Position numbers and translations under genes: made by a program. From positions 2,178,001-2,242,000 of the forward strand of contig CP091722.1 of assembly GCA_022009755.1 (NCBI GenBank): DNA of 64,000 nt, written 5' to 3'. Below, piece by piece: positions 37,865 through 47,057 of this stretch; within the stretch, counting starts at the first letter, position 1, and each line of letters opens with the position of its first letter. The stretch is from Oscillospiraceae bacterium. GTDB taxonomy: Bacteria; Bacillota; Clostridia; Christensenellales; QALW01. Under the pieces are notes generated by a model. The model was not told where the DNA came from. It did not search any database and worked only from the letters and a program-made list of their open reading frames with translations.

Positions 37865-39184
37865 TTATACACCCCAAATAAGCCATATAAAGGCGTAGCC
37901 CACAAGCACTGCGGCGGCGGTGAAGGGAACGCCGATGCGCAAAAAATCGCGGGTGGTTACGGTTTCGCCGTTTTTACGCAGTATGCCTATGCCGGCAATG
38001 TTGGCCGAAGCGCCGATGGGGGTAAGGTTGCCCCCGAGGGTTGCGCCTATGAGCAGGCCGAAATAGAACACCTCCGGCGGGAAGCCCTGACCGCCGTTCA
38101 TAAGGGCGGCTATGCTTTGCACAACGGGCAGCATGGTGGCAACATAGGGGATGTTGTCAATAAAGGCGGACAGCAGCACCGATGCAAATACAATAAGAGT
38201 GTACAGCAGGAACGGGCTGTCGCCGGCCACGGAATAAAAAAGTCCGGCGGCGGCATCTATAACTCCGGCGCGCTTTATGCCCTCAATTACTATAAACAAA
38301 CCGAAAAGCAGCAGCAGCGTGTCGGTGTCGGTTTCGGCAATCACATGCCTGAACGGCGAAAAGGATTTGTTTTTTATGCAGCTGCGCACAACGCCTATTA
38401 TGCAAAGGATTGCGCAGATAAGCCCGCTGCGCATATCGTAGACCGAGGACCAGAAGCTATTTTCGGGACGGGGGAGGAAGGAGGCAAGAATGAGCAGCAC
38501 CACGGTGCCTATTATCAGCACGGTGGGAAATTTGTCCTCCACCTTGGTTTCCACCTTGCAGGAGATGGGTTGGCGGTCCTTGCGGAAAAGAAAGAGCAGT
38601 ATTGCAAGGGCGGCAAAGGCGCCAAGCTCCACGGCCCAGAATATGCCGGGGCGGCCGTTCATCCAGAAAAAGTCAAGGAAATTCATGTTTGCAAAGCCGC
38701 CCAGCAATATGCTTGTGGTATCGCCCACAAGGGTGGCGGCGCCCTGAAGGTTAGAAGAGACGGCTATGGATATTATAACGGGAACGGGGGATATTTTAAG
38801 CTTTTTTGATATTGCAAGCCCTATGGGAGCCACCATGAGCACGGTGGCGACATTGTCCACAAAGGCGCTTATAACCCCGGCAAAAAGAGCCAAAACCGTT
38901 ACTGCCCATTTTACATTGGGTACCTTGGAAATAAGCACCTCGGAAAGGCGTGCGGGCATTTTGCTGTCTATAAACAGGGTAACGATGCCCATGGTGCCTC
39001 CTATCATAAGCAGAACATTATAGTCAACGCACAAAAGGGCATCAATCGGGGTGAAATCGTACAGTCCGCACAGCCCGAGAATTATAAATACCGCTCCGCC
39101 GCCCAAGGCTATATAGGGGCGGTATTTTTGGAAGGCAAACATAAGCACATAGAGCACTATGAAAATTATTAAAGCTGCTGTCAA
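37865..39184 (-). CDS. SLC13/ArsB-NhaD-type ion permease, 439 residues
   Basis: About 11-12 membrane helices span the whole protein. Duplicated family signatures are seen: FVDNVATVLMVAPIG and SAFIDNIPYVATMLPVV at the two half-domains, plus VSSNLQGAATLVGDTTS and GATLGGNLTPIGASANI. These are the helix-break motifs of the ion-transporter superfamily (DASS/ArsB/NhaD). The substrate is unknown. The start is TTG 39184, with GGAGG seven bases upstream. A related but shorter permease lies 1.1 kb away at 40316-41447. Confidence 0.85.
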   Translation of the reverse strand: MTAALIIFIVLYVLMFAFQKYRPYIALGGGAVFIILGLCGLYDFTPIDALLCVDYNVLLMIGGTMGIVTLFIDSKMPARLSEVLISKVPNVKWAVTVLALFAGVISAFVDNVATVLMVAPIGLAISKKLKISPVPVIISIAVSSNLQGAATLVGDTTSILLGGFANMNFLDFFWMNGRPGIFWAVELGAFAALAILLFLFRKDRQPISCKVETKVEDKFPTVLIIGTVVLLILASFLPRPENSFWSSVYDMRSGLICAILCIIGVVRSCIKNKSFSPFRHVIAETDTDTLLLLFGLFIVIEGIKRAGVIDAAAGLFYSVAGDSPFLLYTLIVFASVLLSAFIDNIPYVATMLPVVQSIAALMNGGQGFPPEVFYFGLLIGATLGGNLTPIGASANIAGIGILRKNGETVTTRDFLRIGVPFTAAAVLVGYAFIWLIWGV

Positions 39185-39371
39185 GGGGAAATCCTCCGTA
39201 ATTCAGGTGTGTGTTGTTTTGCGCGGAAGCGTTTTGCGTTTGCGGCAAAGAGCGCAGCCGCAAGGCGCAAAAGAGAGAACCGTGCGCGCTTTCCAAGCCT
39301 TTGCAGCCGGAAAACGCGCACGCGCTGGCGTATGGCCGCATAAAGAACAGGGCGGCCTTAAAAGAATATTA

Positions 39372-40109
39372 TCATTCCAGGATGTTGGTGGTTATGTAAT
39401 CCACGCCCAGATCCAGCACCCGTGCGGCATGCTCGGGGGTGTCCACCGTCCATACATTTACGGTTATGCCGTTTTTGTGTACGGCGTCCGCCACCTGCGG
39501 GGTATAGTAGCCGTGGAAGATATCCATGCCCAGATTATACTTTTTGAGTCTTTCCGTTGTTTGGGCTATTGCCTCCGGGGTTTCGCCCGCCATGAGCATA
39601 AGGTGCTGGGCGTTCTGGTGCGGATAACGGCTGCGCAGGGCGATGAGGTTATTGAAATCAAAGGCTATTATTATTGTGCCGTCAAGATAATCCTGCTCCC
39701 TGATAATATCCATAACACGGTAAATATCCTCCGGCGCCATGGCGTTTTTAAGCTCCAGCACCGCGGTTTTTCCGTATTTTTTGCAGATGGATATATACTC
39801 CTGCGGGGTGGCCGGAATAAGGTCGCCGCGGGAGGGCGCGCCGTTTATATCGTTGAGGCGGATGGAGCGCAGCTGCTCAAGCGTGGAGGATTCCACATGC
39901 AGGTTTTGGCCGGAAATGCGCCCGGTATCGTCATCGTGGAAGATGACAAACTGCCCGTCCGCAGTGCGGTGAACATCGGTTTCAATGCCGAAATAGCTGC
40001 GGTTTCCCGCTGCAACAAAGGCTGCGGCAGTGTTTTCGCACTCAAGACCGCTTACCCCGCGATGGGCAATCATGCCTACGCCGTCATGCTTTATTTTGCA
40101 GGTATCCAT
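39372..40109 (-). CDS. Glycerophosphodiester phosphodiesterase
   Basis: The 245-residue cytoplasmic enzyme belongs to the GDPD family, which hydrolyses glycerophosphodiesters to glycerol-3-phosphate and an alcohol. The N-terminal IAHRGVSG and IETDVHRT and the following HDDDTGR hold the catalytic His pair and the metal ligands. The late VNVWTVDTPE strand is typical. ATG 40109 has GGAGG upstream; longer reading frames add an unlikely N-terminus. It is flanked by two permeases, so one of them may carry its substrate or product. Confidence 0.9.
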   Translation of the reverse strand: MDTCKIKHDGVGMIAHRGVSGLECENTAAAFVAAGNRSYFGIETDVHRTADGQFVIFHDDDTGRISGQNLHVESSTLEQLRSIRLNDINGAPSRGDLIPATPQEYISICKKYGKTAVLELKNAMAPEDIYRVMDIIREQDYLDGTIIIAFDFNNLIALRSRYPHQNAQHLMLMAGETPEAIAQTTERLKKYNLGMDIFHGYYTPQVADAVHKNGITVNVWTVDTPEHAARVLDLGVDYITTNILE

Positions 40110-40214
40110 AATTATTCCTCCGTTATAATCGTTGTGTTTTTTGCGCGCTTTTTGTACCGGGAATATAACCTGAAGTCTGTATAAAGTATAGCGCAATACA
40201 TTAAAAACCGCAAC

Positions 40215-40255
40215 AAAAACCTGCAGCCGAAATTCGGCTTAAATAAAAATGCAGG
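40215..40255 (-). terminator. Terminator of the second permease
   Basis: A nested hairpin has outer stem CCTGCA/TGCAGG and inner stem AGCCGAA/TTCGGCT, followed by TTTTTG on the minus strand. Confidence 0.75.
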
Positions 40256-40315
40256 CTGAGGCGGCATGTGTATGCAAGGGCGAAATATATGCATTGCGAG
40301 CTTGCGGGGGCAAGA

Positions 40316-41447
40316 TCAGACAAAGCCCTTTATAAGCTGGCAGAAAACAAGCAGCACGGCAAGAAAGCCGAAATTATAGGCGGAGAATTCCGCGATATAA
40401 CGCCCGGTCCGGCCGGGGTTATGAGAGGTGTACTGACGGAAGGTTATAAGGCTTGCAAGGGAGGCGATAAGCGTGCCGGCGCCGCCTATGTTTACCCCCA
40501 TAAGCAGCTCGCGCCAGTTATCGGTGAACTGCGACAGCAGTATTGCCGAGGGGACATTGCTTATGAACTGGCAGGACAGGGCGCTTACAAGCAGGGTATT
40601 CCTTTTAAGAAGGGCGGAAAAGAAGGAGCGCACCCCCTCGATGCGGGACATATTGCCTGCGAATATAAAGAAGAAAACAAAGGTGAAAAGCAGGGGATAA
40701 TCCACATCGCGCAGAGCCTTGCGGTCGGCAAAGAGCAGCACGGCGGGAATGATTATCAGCCCGATATAATAGGGGATGCCGCGAAAAACTATTACCGCGG
40801 ACAGGGCAAAAAGCGCAAGATACAGGGCGGTGCGCCGCCGCGGCAGGCGGATGGGCTCACCCTTAAGCTCAAGGGGCTCGCGTTTTACGGCAAATATGCA
40901 GCAAAGGGTTATAAGCAGCACGGAAAGCACAAAGGGCGGAGCCATGGTGAGCATAAATTCACCGTTCGGTATGCCGAAGCGGGAATAGAGATACAGATTC
41001 TGCGGGTTGCCGAAGGGGGTGAGCATACCGCCGAGGTTTGCCGCGATATTCTGCATAATGAAGGTGAAGGACATATATTTTTCCCTGCCGGTGGAGGAAA
41101 GCACAAGATATCCAAGGGGCAGGAAGGTGAGCAGCGCCATATCGTTTGCAATGAGCATGGAGCCGATGAAGGTAATGTAGACAAGGGCGAGCACGGCCAT
41201 GCGGGCGCTGCTGCAAAGCCCTACGAGGCGGCGGGCGACGGCATAGAAAGCCGATGTTTTTAAGGGCGCATACAACGGCCAGCACGCAGAACAGGCAGGT
41301 GAGAGTACGAAAATCGAAATAGCCGGCGTATTGGCTGTCAGGAGGGATTATGACGCAGGTTATAACGGCGGCGGCAAAAGCGACGGTTAAAACCGTATTG
41401 CGGCGGAAAAATCCCTCGATGGTAAAAAAGAATTTTTTTATCGTCAT
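40316..41447 (-). CDS. SLC13-type permease, short form (frameshifted)
   Basis: The corrected protein has about 377 residues and some nine hydrophobic helices. Family motifs are SMLIANDMALLTFLPLGYL, FGNPQNLYLYSRF and NVPSAILLSQF...LLMGVNIGGAGTLIASLASL. It is about 60 residues shorter than its neighbour at 37865-39184, and the two are divergent in sequence. The frame breaks at 41247-41249 (AAA on the plus strand for five), restoring NIGFFYAVARRL. The ribosome binding site at ATG 41447 is weak. Confidence 0.8.
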
Positions 41448-41633
41448 ATGAGAAAGCCTGCTTTCAGAGGGCTGCGGCGCTTAAGCATAGCGCCGTAAGC
41501 GGAAATACCGAACAATTATATCACCGCAGCGCGGCAGGGGCAAACGCTTTATTTGCATTCGGCGCTTTAGGGCATAAAAAATATGCCGGATGCGGCGGCA
41601 TCCGGCAAACGATGAAAGGAAAGATGGGCAAAA

Positions 41634-42521
41634 TCAGTCTGCTGAGTATTTTTTCAGCATATTGCGTTCAAAATTCAAAAGATATGCGGCTTCGGCGTCT
41701 ATTACGGCTTCGCAGGGGTTTTCCACAAGGTCGCGGAAAACATGGATATCCCTGCCCACTTCGCCGCCCTGCATTACAAAGGGCTCGCTTACTATCGGCC
41801 CGCGGTAGCCTATTTTTGCAAGGGAGGAGAATATCTCATCCCAGTTTATATGTCCGCGGCCGGGTGCGGTGCGGTTGTTTTCCCCGGTGTGGAAGCTTTT
41901 GAGGCGTTCGGGACCGACGGCCTCGATGGCCTTGGCAAAGCTTGTTTCCTCTATATTCATATGATAGGTGTCCAGCAGCACGCCGATATTGGGGCTGTCC
42001 ACGCGGGCGATATAATCAAGGGCCTCGGCGGCGGTGTTTATAATGCAGGTTTCAAAGCGGTTTACCGCCTCAACGCAGTAGGTTACGCCGCAGTCCTCCG
42101 CCGTTTTGATTATTTCTTTCATGCTTTTGACGGACTGATCGAGATAGGGCTGTTTATTATCCATGATTTTCCCGGGAACGCCCCAGCCCGCATAGCTCAC
42201 GCCGGAAAGCAGGGTGCCGCCCGCGATGTGCATTTTGCGCACTATATTTTGAAGATATTTTACCCCGCCGGTGCGCACGCTCTCATCAAGGGAGGAAACA
42301 TCGTAGCGCGGGTCCAAGCCGAGGCTGTATGTAAGGGTTATGCCGGCATCGTCGGCAAGCCTGCGCAGGGAGCGAATGTGCTCATCCGTCATTTCCAGCA
42401 GCGGCTGAGCCTGGAATTCCAAAATGTCAAAGCCGATATTTGCCGCTTTTTTTATGTATTTTGCGTGATCGGCATCCCAGTTTTTCTCCCAGAAGTTCAT
42501 AAAAATACCCAGCTTATTCAT
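41634..42521 (-). CDS. D-psicose/tagatose 3-epimerase-like isomerase
   Basis: The 295-residue TIM-barrel enzyme matches the ketose 3-epimerase group. Metal and catalytic residues are visible as CVEAVNRFE (Glu), GVLLDTYHMNIEE (Asp and His), KSFHTGENNR and IVSEPFVMQGG (Glu). The N-terminal KLGIFMNFWEKNWDAD is typical. The exact sugar is unknown. It is 68 bases downstream of an L-fucose-isomerase-like gene, so the pair probably interconverts an unusual sugar before the downstream PfkB kinase. Confidence 0.88.
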   Translation of the reverse strand: MNKLGIFMNFWEKNWDADHAKYIKKAANIGFDILEFQAQPLLEMTDEHIRSLRRLADDAGITLTYSLGLDPRYDVSSLDESVRTGGVKYLQNIVRKMHIAGGTLLSGVSYAGWGVPGKIMDNKQPYLDQSVKSMKEIIKTAEDCGVTYCVEAVNRFETCIINTAAEALDYIARVDSPNIGVLLDTYHMNIEETSFAKAIEAVGPERLKSFHTGENNRTAPGRGHINWDEIFSSLAKIGYRGPIVSEPFVMQGGEVGRDIHVFRDLVENPCEAVIDAEAAYLLNFERNMLKKYSAD

Positions 42522-42589
42522 ATTACACTCCTTAAAAAAATTATTTATAATAACGGTGTTTTTATTGCATAGACAGGTATGTGTGCTGT

Positions 42590-43981
42590 TCAGATAGCGT
42601 CGATATCAAAATCAAGGTAGTTTTCAAACGCCTCATTTATTGCGCGGCTCCAGCTTCCGGGGGCTATTGCCACATGGTGGCGGTAGCCGTTTTTGCACAT
42701 ATAGCGGAGCATGGCTTCGGCATCCGGCCTGCGGAAAACGGCGCTGCAGCCGAAAAAGCCCTCGCCGGTGCTTTCCCCGGTAAGCTCGCCCTGCGTTACA
42801 AAGGCGCAAAGACGGCCGTTTTCGGTTTTGAAGCTGCCCAGCGTGACATCGCCCGTGTACAGCTCGCCCTTGTTTATTCCCACGCCGCTGCCCGGCCCGA
42901 AGGTTTTGCGGAACATAAGGTGCTCCTCTATATGCCCTTTGCCCTTCATCATGGAACGGGGGGCGGGGCCGCAGTGGAACAGGATGCAGCGGTTCGGGTC
43001 GGAGCCGTAATTGTTGTTTACATCCAGCAGCATTACGGGGTGATCGGAGGCAAGATAAAGCGCACGCATCATAACGGCGTTGTTTATATCCAGCTCGCAT
43101 GCAGCGGCAATGCCGCGCTCGTTAAGCTCGCCCAGCACAAGGCAGGGGGCGATGCCGTATCGGAGCTGAAGCTCGTTCCAGCAGCGGAGCGCTACGGCGT
43201 GAAGGTCGAATTCCTTTATGATTTCGTCCACGGCAACGCCGAGGCGGGCTATGTTTTCCAGCTTCTCCGGTGGATAGCTGCCGAAATCCGAAAGGGCGGC
43301 GTACAGCTCGGCTTTTTCTCTGACGGCATCCGCAGGAGCGGCATCCATCCGGGAAAAGACATCGGAAAGGTCGATGCTTTCCACATTTATGCGGTGATTG
43401 GCCATGGCTATTTCGTCGCAGCGCACGGTTTTGAAGGCGGTGGTGCGTGCGCCCAGAGCGCCTATATTGAAGCGGGAAAGACCGCTGACCGCGCGGCATA
43501 CGCCGCCGAATATGCGGAGATCCTCGGCAAAGGAGGGGTCAAGCGGGGATACGGCGGTTTTCTGCGTGAGGGTGTAATGTATGCCGAGCTGGCGCAGCAC
43601 ATTGCACATGGCTATCTTGCCGCACAGAGCGTCGCGGCGGTGGGAAAAATCCATATGGGAAAGCTCGTCGGGATAGGCCTGCACAAGCACGGGCACATCG
43701 GCGTATTTAAGAGCCTCGGAGGCGCCGTTTTCGTCGCCGAAATTGGGCAGACACATGATGATGCCCTGATATTTTCCGCGATTTTTCTCAAGAAAATCGG
43801 CATAGAGCTTGCCTTCGGCTATGGTTTCGACGGCGCCGAAGCGGGTGAGGCTTTCCTCCATGGCAATGTAATCAAAGCCGGCGTCGGTGACGGCCTTTTC
43901 CATTTCGGCACGGGCGGCGGCAATGGATTCGCCCGGAAAAAAGCCGCGGTTTGCAAAATAAAGCGCAAAAGTGATTTTCAT
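42590..43981 (-). CDS. L-fucose/L-arabinose isomerase-family protein
   Basis: The 463-residue protein is related to the fucose-isomerase-like superfamily. It has an N-terminal Rossmann-like half (YQGIIMCLPNFGDENGASEAL) and a C-terminal barrel half with ALRCWNELQ and HCGPAPRSM; the conserved CW and HCG residues fit family substrate and metal positions. ATG 43981 has AAGGAA upstream. It is the first gene of the leftward cluster. Its strong promoter carries a LacI-type operator, and a LacI regulator gene lies 2 kb away. The isomerase reaction is assigned only at superfamily level. Confidence 0.78.
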   Translation of the reverse strand: MKITFALYFANRGFFPGESIAAARAEMEKAVTDAGFDYIAMEESLTRFGAVETIAEGKLYADFLEKNRGKYQGIIMCLPNFGDENGASEALKYADVPVLVQAYPDELSHMDFSHRRDALCGKIAMCNVLRQLGIHYTLTQKTAVSPLDPSFAEDLRIFGGVCRAVSGLSRFNIGALGARTTAFKTVRCDEIAMANHRINVESIDLSDVFSRMDAAPADAVREKAELYAALSDFGSYPPEKLENIARLGVAVDEIIKEFDLHAVALRCWNELQLRYGIAPCLVLGELNERGIAAACELDINNAVMMRALYLASDHPVMLLDVNNNYGSDPNRCILFHCGPAPRSMMKGKGHIEEHLMFRKTFGPGSGVGINKGELYTGDVTLGSFKTENGRLCAFVTQGELTGESTGEGFFGCSAVFRRPDAEAMLRYMCKNGYRHHVAIAPGSWSRAINEAFENYLDFDIDAI

Positions 43982-44057
43982 TCCGTTCCTTTCCTTGTTG
44001 TGCAAGAGCGCATGGAAAAAATGCTTATTGCACGGCAAAAGTGCGCATAGCAGCGCA

Positions 44058-44073
44058 ACATTATCGTTAATGT
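44058..44073. promoter_or_regulatory. LacI-type operator ahead of sugar isomerase
   Basis: ACATTATCGTTAATGT is a 16-base near-palindrome with only the two bases flanking the centre unpaired and a central CG, as in LacI/GalR-family operators. It lies 14 bases downstream of the -10 box. Confidence 0.6.
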
Positions 44074-44086
44074 GACCTGCAGATTT

Positions 44087-44115
44087 ATTTTACTGTTTTT
44101 AAGAGCGTATGTCAA
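44087..44115 (-). promoter_or_regulatory. Sigma-A promoter of sugar isomerase cluster
   Basis: The minus strand reads TTGACA (44115-44110), a 17-base spacer and TAAAAT (44092-44087). Confidence 0.8.
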
Positions 44116-44404
44116 TATTTTTTTGAAAATTTTTTTGAAAAATTTGCAGGGAGAGCCGCAGCTGCAAAAAGGCGCAGGCTTTGAGGGAGGCGGCTTCGGG
44201 GAAGCGGGCAGCGCGACTGTGCTGCAATGCAGAAATTGATAGAAACCAAATCGGAATCGCAGCGGCGCTGACTTGGGATGTTTTTTCTGTTGCTTTTGGG
44301 TGACGAACCAAAAAAGAGACACGGTCGAGAAGATAAAAACAGGTTTTTGATTGGAGGTGTGCTTTCTGTTCATTTCCGGCATGACACTTTTTTGCCCGAG
44401 GCAC

Positions 44405-44433
44405 TTGAAAAATTGCCATATTTATGGTATAAT
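44405..44433 (+). promoter_or_regulatory. Sigma-A promoter of the HNH gene
   Basis: TTGAAA (44405-44410), a 17-base spacer and TATAAT (44428-44433). Confidence 0.75.
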
Positions 44434-44627
44434 AAAAATGCAATTTGATGAAACTGAACCTTTTCGATGGAACGCCATTGAAAACGAACCGACTAATCTT
44501 CTGTAACGCTATTATGAGGATTGCCCTTTGAGGCTTATAGCAATAGGTCGCCCTATGGTCGGTTACATGCTTTTGTTGAATTGACTTCATCACAGGAGGC
44601 AATTGGCATCTTTCCGTATATACACAA

Positions 44628-45611
44628 ATGGGAAAGAGCAAACAGCAGTTCATGGACTTGAATAGGGAAACCGCCATGCGGCTTTGGAACAAGTCCTTTG
44701 GTAAGGATACGAAGGCAGCGGATTTTGCCGGAAGGATCATAGCCAAGGGGGCTTATAATGACCGCAACAGCGAGTTCGGATGGAATGTGGATCATGTCCT
44801 TCCGCAAAGCAGAGGTGGCGTTACGGCAGACCATAATTTGGTTTGCTGCCACATCAGTACGAACGATGAAAAGGCAGATAAATTTCCGTGCTTTACCGCA
44901 AACGGGATTGCTTTTGAAATCATAAAGGTGCAGAACCATTACGAGATTCGGGCAAAGAGCAAGAAAAAAGAATCTGTCGAAGGGACCAAATCGGAAGAAT
45001 TGGATTTCTTCGATTCTGCATCCGGCATCAGATTCTTTAAAAAACTGAAAGGTATTCAGAACAAGGAAAGATTCGTCGGAACCGTCTTCATCAGACTCCG
45101 GGGGCTTGCCAACACGGCGGTTGTTGATTTCATTGAAGAACTGATGAGTGCTGAGGACATTTTTTTCAAGACGGAGCGTTCTTATAACGGCAGTGAGTTA
45201 ATCATCGTTGCAAGAAATTATGATATGCCGCTTAAGGATGATACTTCGGAATTGCTCGATAAGTGTATTCTTCTCAATACCTATCTTGGCAAATATTTTG
45301 TTCCCTGTGACTACATTACGACTTACGATATTTATTACAGAGTTGACCGCTTTGACGATAAGGCATCCATGTACGGACAAATTGAAAACATCGATTGGAC
45401 GAGTATGACATATCGTAATTCTTATTGTTGTGTATTTGCACTTTCTTATCAATATGGCGGGAGCAATACCTTATTTGTTAACGGGCTTGTGTTGGATAAC
45501 ACGGAGGCCGGCAAAAAGGTGGAAAAAAGCAGCGATGCTGGGTACACGGAGTATAATTATATTTACACCCAATTATCTGAAAATTTGAAGAAGGAGGTAA
45601 GCGGAAAGTAA
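44628..45611 (+). CDS. HNH endonuclease-domain protein with unknown C-terminal domain
   Basis: The protein has 327 residues. An HNH fold covers residues ~10-85: KGAYNDRNSEFGWNVDHVLPQSRGG then TADHNLVCCHISTNDEKADK gives the DH...N...H catalytic set. The C-terminal ~230 residues (GIRFFKKLKGIQNKERFVGTVF...YIYTQLSENLKKE) are a conserved-looking alpha/beta region I cannot name. The true N-terminus is unsure. A TTG-started frame at 44603 behind AGGAGG reads MASFRIYTNGKEQTAV before running out of frame near 44645. Two missing bases there would join it to MDLNRETAMRLW. It is a standalone gene and may act in DNA processing or defence. Confidence 0.75.
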   Translation: MGKSKQQFMDLNRETAMRLWNKSFGKDTKAADFAGRIIAKGAYNDRNSEFGWNVDHVLPQSRGGVTADHNLVCCHISTNDEKADKFPCFTANGIAFEIIKVQNHYEIRAKSKKKESVEGTKSEELDFFDSASGIRFFKKLKGIQNKERFVGTVFIRLRGLANTAVVDFIEELMSAEDIFFKTERSYNGSELIIVARNYDMPLKDDTSELLDKCILLNTYLGKYFVPCDYITTYDIYYRVDRFDDKASMYGQIENIDWTSMTYRNSYCCVFALSYQYGGSNTLFVNGLVLDNTEAGKKVEKSSDAGYTEYNYIYTQLSENLKKEVSGK

Positions 45612-45643
45612 GATAGCCGTTGCCTCTATGATGGAAACTATGA

Positions 45644-45681
45644 GGGAGAATGACGGGCGACAGTCATTTTTCCCCTTTTTT
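45644..45681 (+). terminator. Terminator of the HNH gene
   Basis: GGGAGAATGAC pairs with GTCATTTTTCCC through one G-U pair and a bulge, followed by TTTTTT. Confidence 0.7.
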
Positions 45682-45943
45682 ATAAAATGATAATCGGAAT
45701 TACATCGAATTGAAGTATGAAGAGCTTTTCAGAACGATTATGGGCGGTCGGGAGCGGAAGACTGTAATCGATGAAGCTGCGCCGTAATGATGGATTTTCG
45801 CAAGAACCGTTCCAATAAAATCAATTTCCGAGATTGTTACCATTCTGCCCGAATAGCGGTTTTTATTTGCAAAAAAGCGGGCGGCTGCGGGAAATCGTGA
45901 GGCGAAAAAGGAAGGAGGGATATAAAGGGCGGAGAAGGGATAT

Positions 45944-45969
45944 AAAAAAGCCGCGCTTAAAAACGCGGC
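45944..45969 (-). terminator. Terminator of the LacI-nuclease array
   Basis: GCCGCG and CGCGGC arms with an 8-base loop are followed by TTTTTT on the minus strand. Confidence 0.8.
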
Positions 45970-46004
45970 AAAATGATTTTTAGGATTTCGGGCGGCATTT
46001 GGCA

Positions 46005-46994
46005 TTATACGGAGCTGCGCGTTACCATGAACGGGGGCAGGAGCTCGTCCGGCTGCTGTACGCCCGCAATAAGGGAAAACAGCTGGGCTGCGCTTTTGCT
46101 GCCCAGCTCTCGTGCGCGGATATCCACCGTGGTAAGCGCCGGGGTTATAAGGGCGCCGCTTTCCGTATTGTCATAGCCCATGACGGCAGTGTCTTGGGGA
46201 ATGCGTATATCAAGCTCGCCAAGAGCCTTTACCGCTCCTATTGCCATATAGTCACTAAGGGCAAATATTGCCCTGCCGCGGCAGCGGGAGGCAAGACGGT
46301 CTTTTATGAGCGTGCGGGCGTCCTCAAGGGTGGGAGAGATCTGAAATATTTCGGCGTGCTCCCGGCTTATGCCGTTTTCGTCAAGGCAGCGCATAAAGCC
46401 TTCGCAGCGGTCGGCAAAGGAGGAAATTATGTGCGGGCCGCTGATTATAATGAAATCCCGTTTGCCCTTTTCCAGCATATGCCGGCATGCCATATATCCG
46501 CCCAGAAAATCATCGCTGCCGGCAAAGGGCTCGCCGCAGCCTGCAAGGCGGCGGGCAAGGAACACAAAGGGCAGCTTTCGGGCGCGCATAAGCTCTATTC
46601 CGGGCAGACTGTCGCCGGAGGGAAAGAGTATAATGCCGTCCGCACGGTGACACAGCGCGGTGTTTATTGCGTCCAGCTCGTATTCGGCCTTTTCGCTGCT
46701 GTTGAAAAGGAAAGCGGTGCAGCCGTGCTTTTGGCAGACGGCTTCTATTCCGCAGTAAAAGCTGCCGTATACCGGGTTGCGGATATCGGGGATAATAACG
46801 CCTATGCTGTCGGTTTTTCGTGCGCGCAGAGCGCTTGCGGGGATGTTTTTCTGATACCCCATTTCCGCCGCGGCGCGCCGGATGAGAGCCTTTGTTTCCT
46901 GGGATATATCGGGCTTATCGCGCAGCGCGCGGGAGACGGTATTGGCGGAAAAGCCCGTTGCCTGTGCAATATCGTTTATGGTGATGTTATTCAT
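46005..46994 (-). CDS. LacI/GalR-family transcriptional regulator
   Basis: The 329-residue protein is intact. The helix-turn-helix ITINDIAQATGFSANTVSRAL and hinge KPDISQETKALIRRAAAEMGY open it. The periplasmic-binding-like effector domain follows (SIGVIIPDIRNPVYGSFYCGIE...DGIILFPSG...VMGYDNTESG). The ligand is probably a sugar. A LacI-type operator lies in front of the sugar isomerase gene 2 kb away at 44058-44073, which is the best candidate target. It lies downstream of the nuclease gene on the same strand. Confidence 0.92.
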   Translation of the reverse strand: MNNITINDIAQATGFSANTVSRALRDKPDISQETKALIRRAAAEMGYQKNIPASALRARKTDSIGVIIPDIRNPVYGSFYCGIEAVCQKHGCTAFLFNSSEKAEYELDAINTALCHRADGIILFPSGDSLPGIELMRARKLPFVFLARRLAGCGEPFAGSDDFLGGYMACRHMLEKGKRDFIIISGPHIISSFADRCEGFMRCLDENGISREHAEIFQISPTLEDARTLIKDRLASRCRGRAIFALSDYMAIGAVKALGELDIRIPQDTAVMGYDNTESGALITPALTTVDIRARELGSKSAAQLFSLIAGVQQPDELLPPFMVTRSSV

Positions 46995-47057
46995 ACCGAG
47001 CTCCTTTTCGGATGTGCTTGAAATGCGGGAAAATGCGCCGTATGCGCCGCTTATCTG

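Larger units (their letters stand above)
43982..44627. other. Divergent spacer with promoters and an upstream open stretch
   Basis: This 646-base region carries the isomerase promoter and operator (leftward), an HNH-gene promoter (rightward, 44405-44433), and about 160 transcribed bases before the HNH start. In those 160 bases, two frames hold short protein-like runs interrupted by stops. The far left end (44100-44180) is A/T-rich. Confidence 0.55.
45612..46004. other. Intergenic spacer between HNH and LacI genes
   Basis: This 393-base region contains the HNH terminator (45644-45681) and the LacI-gene terminator (45944-45969). Bases 45700-45790 read as an uninterrupted 30-codon run on the plus strand (IELKYEELFRTIMGG) with no start, possibly a gene remnant. 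Confidence 0.5.

Noticed and set aside
42581..44050. 489-codon plus-strand frame over the isomerase
   Set aside because: Complete antisense overlap with a gene that has conserved motifs, a promoter and a ribosome binding site.
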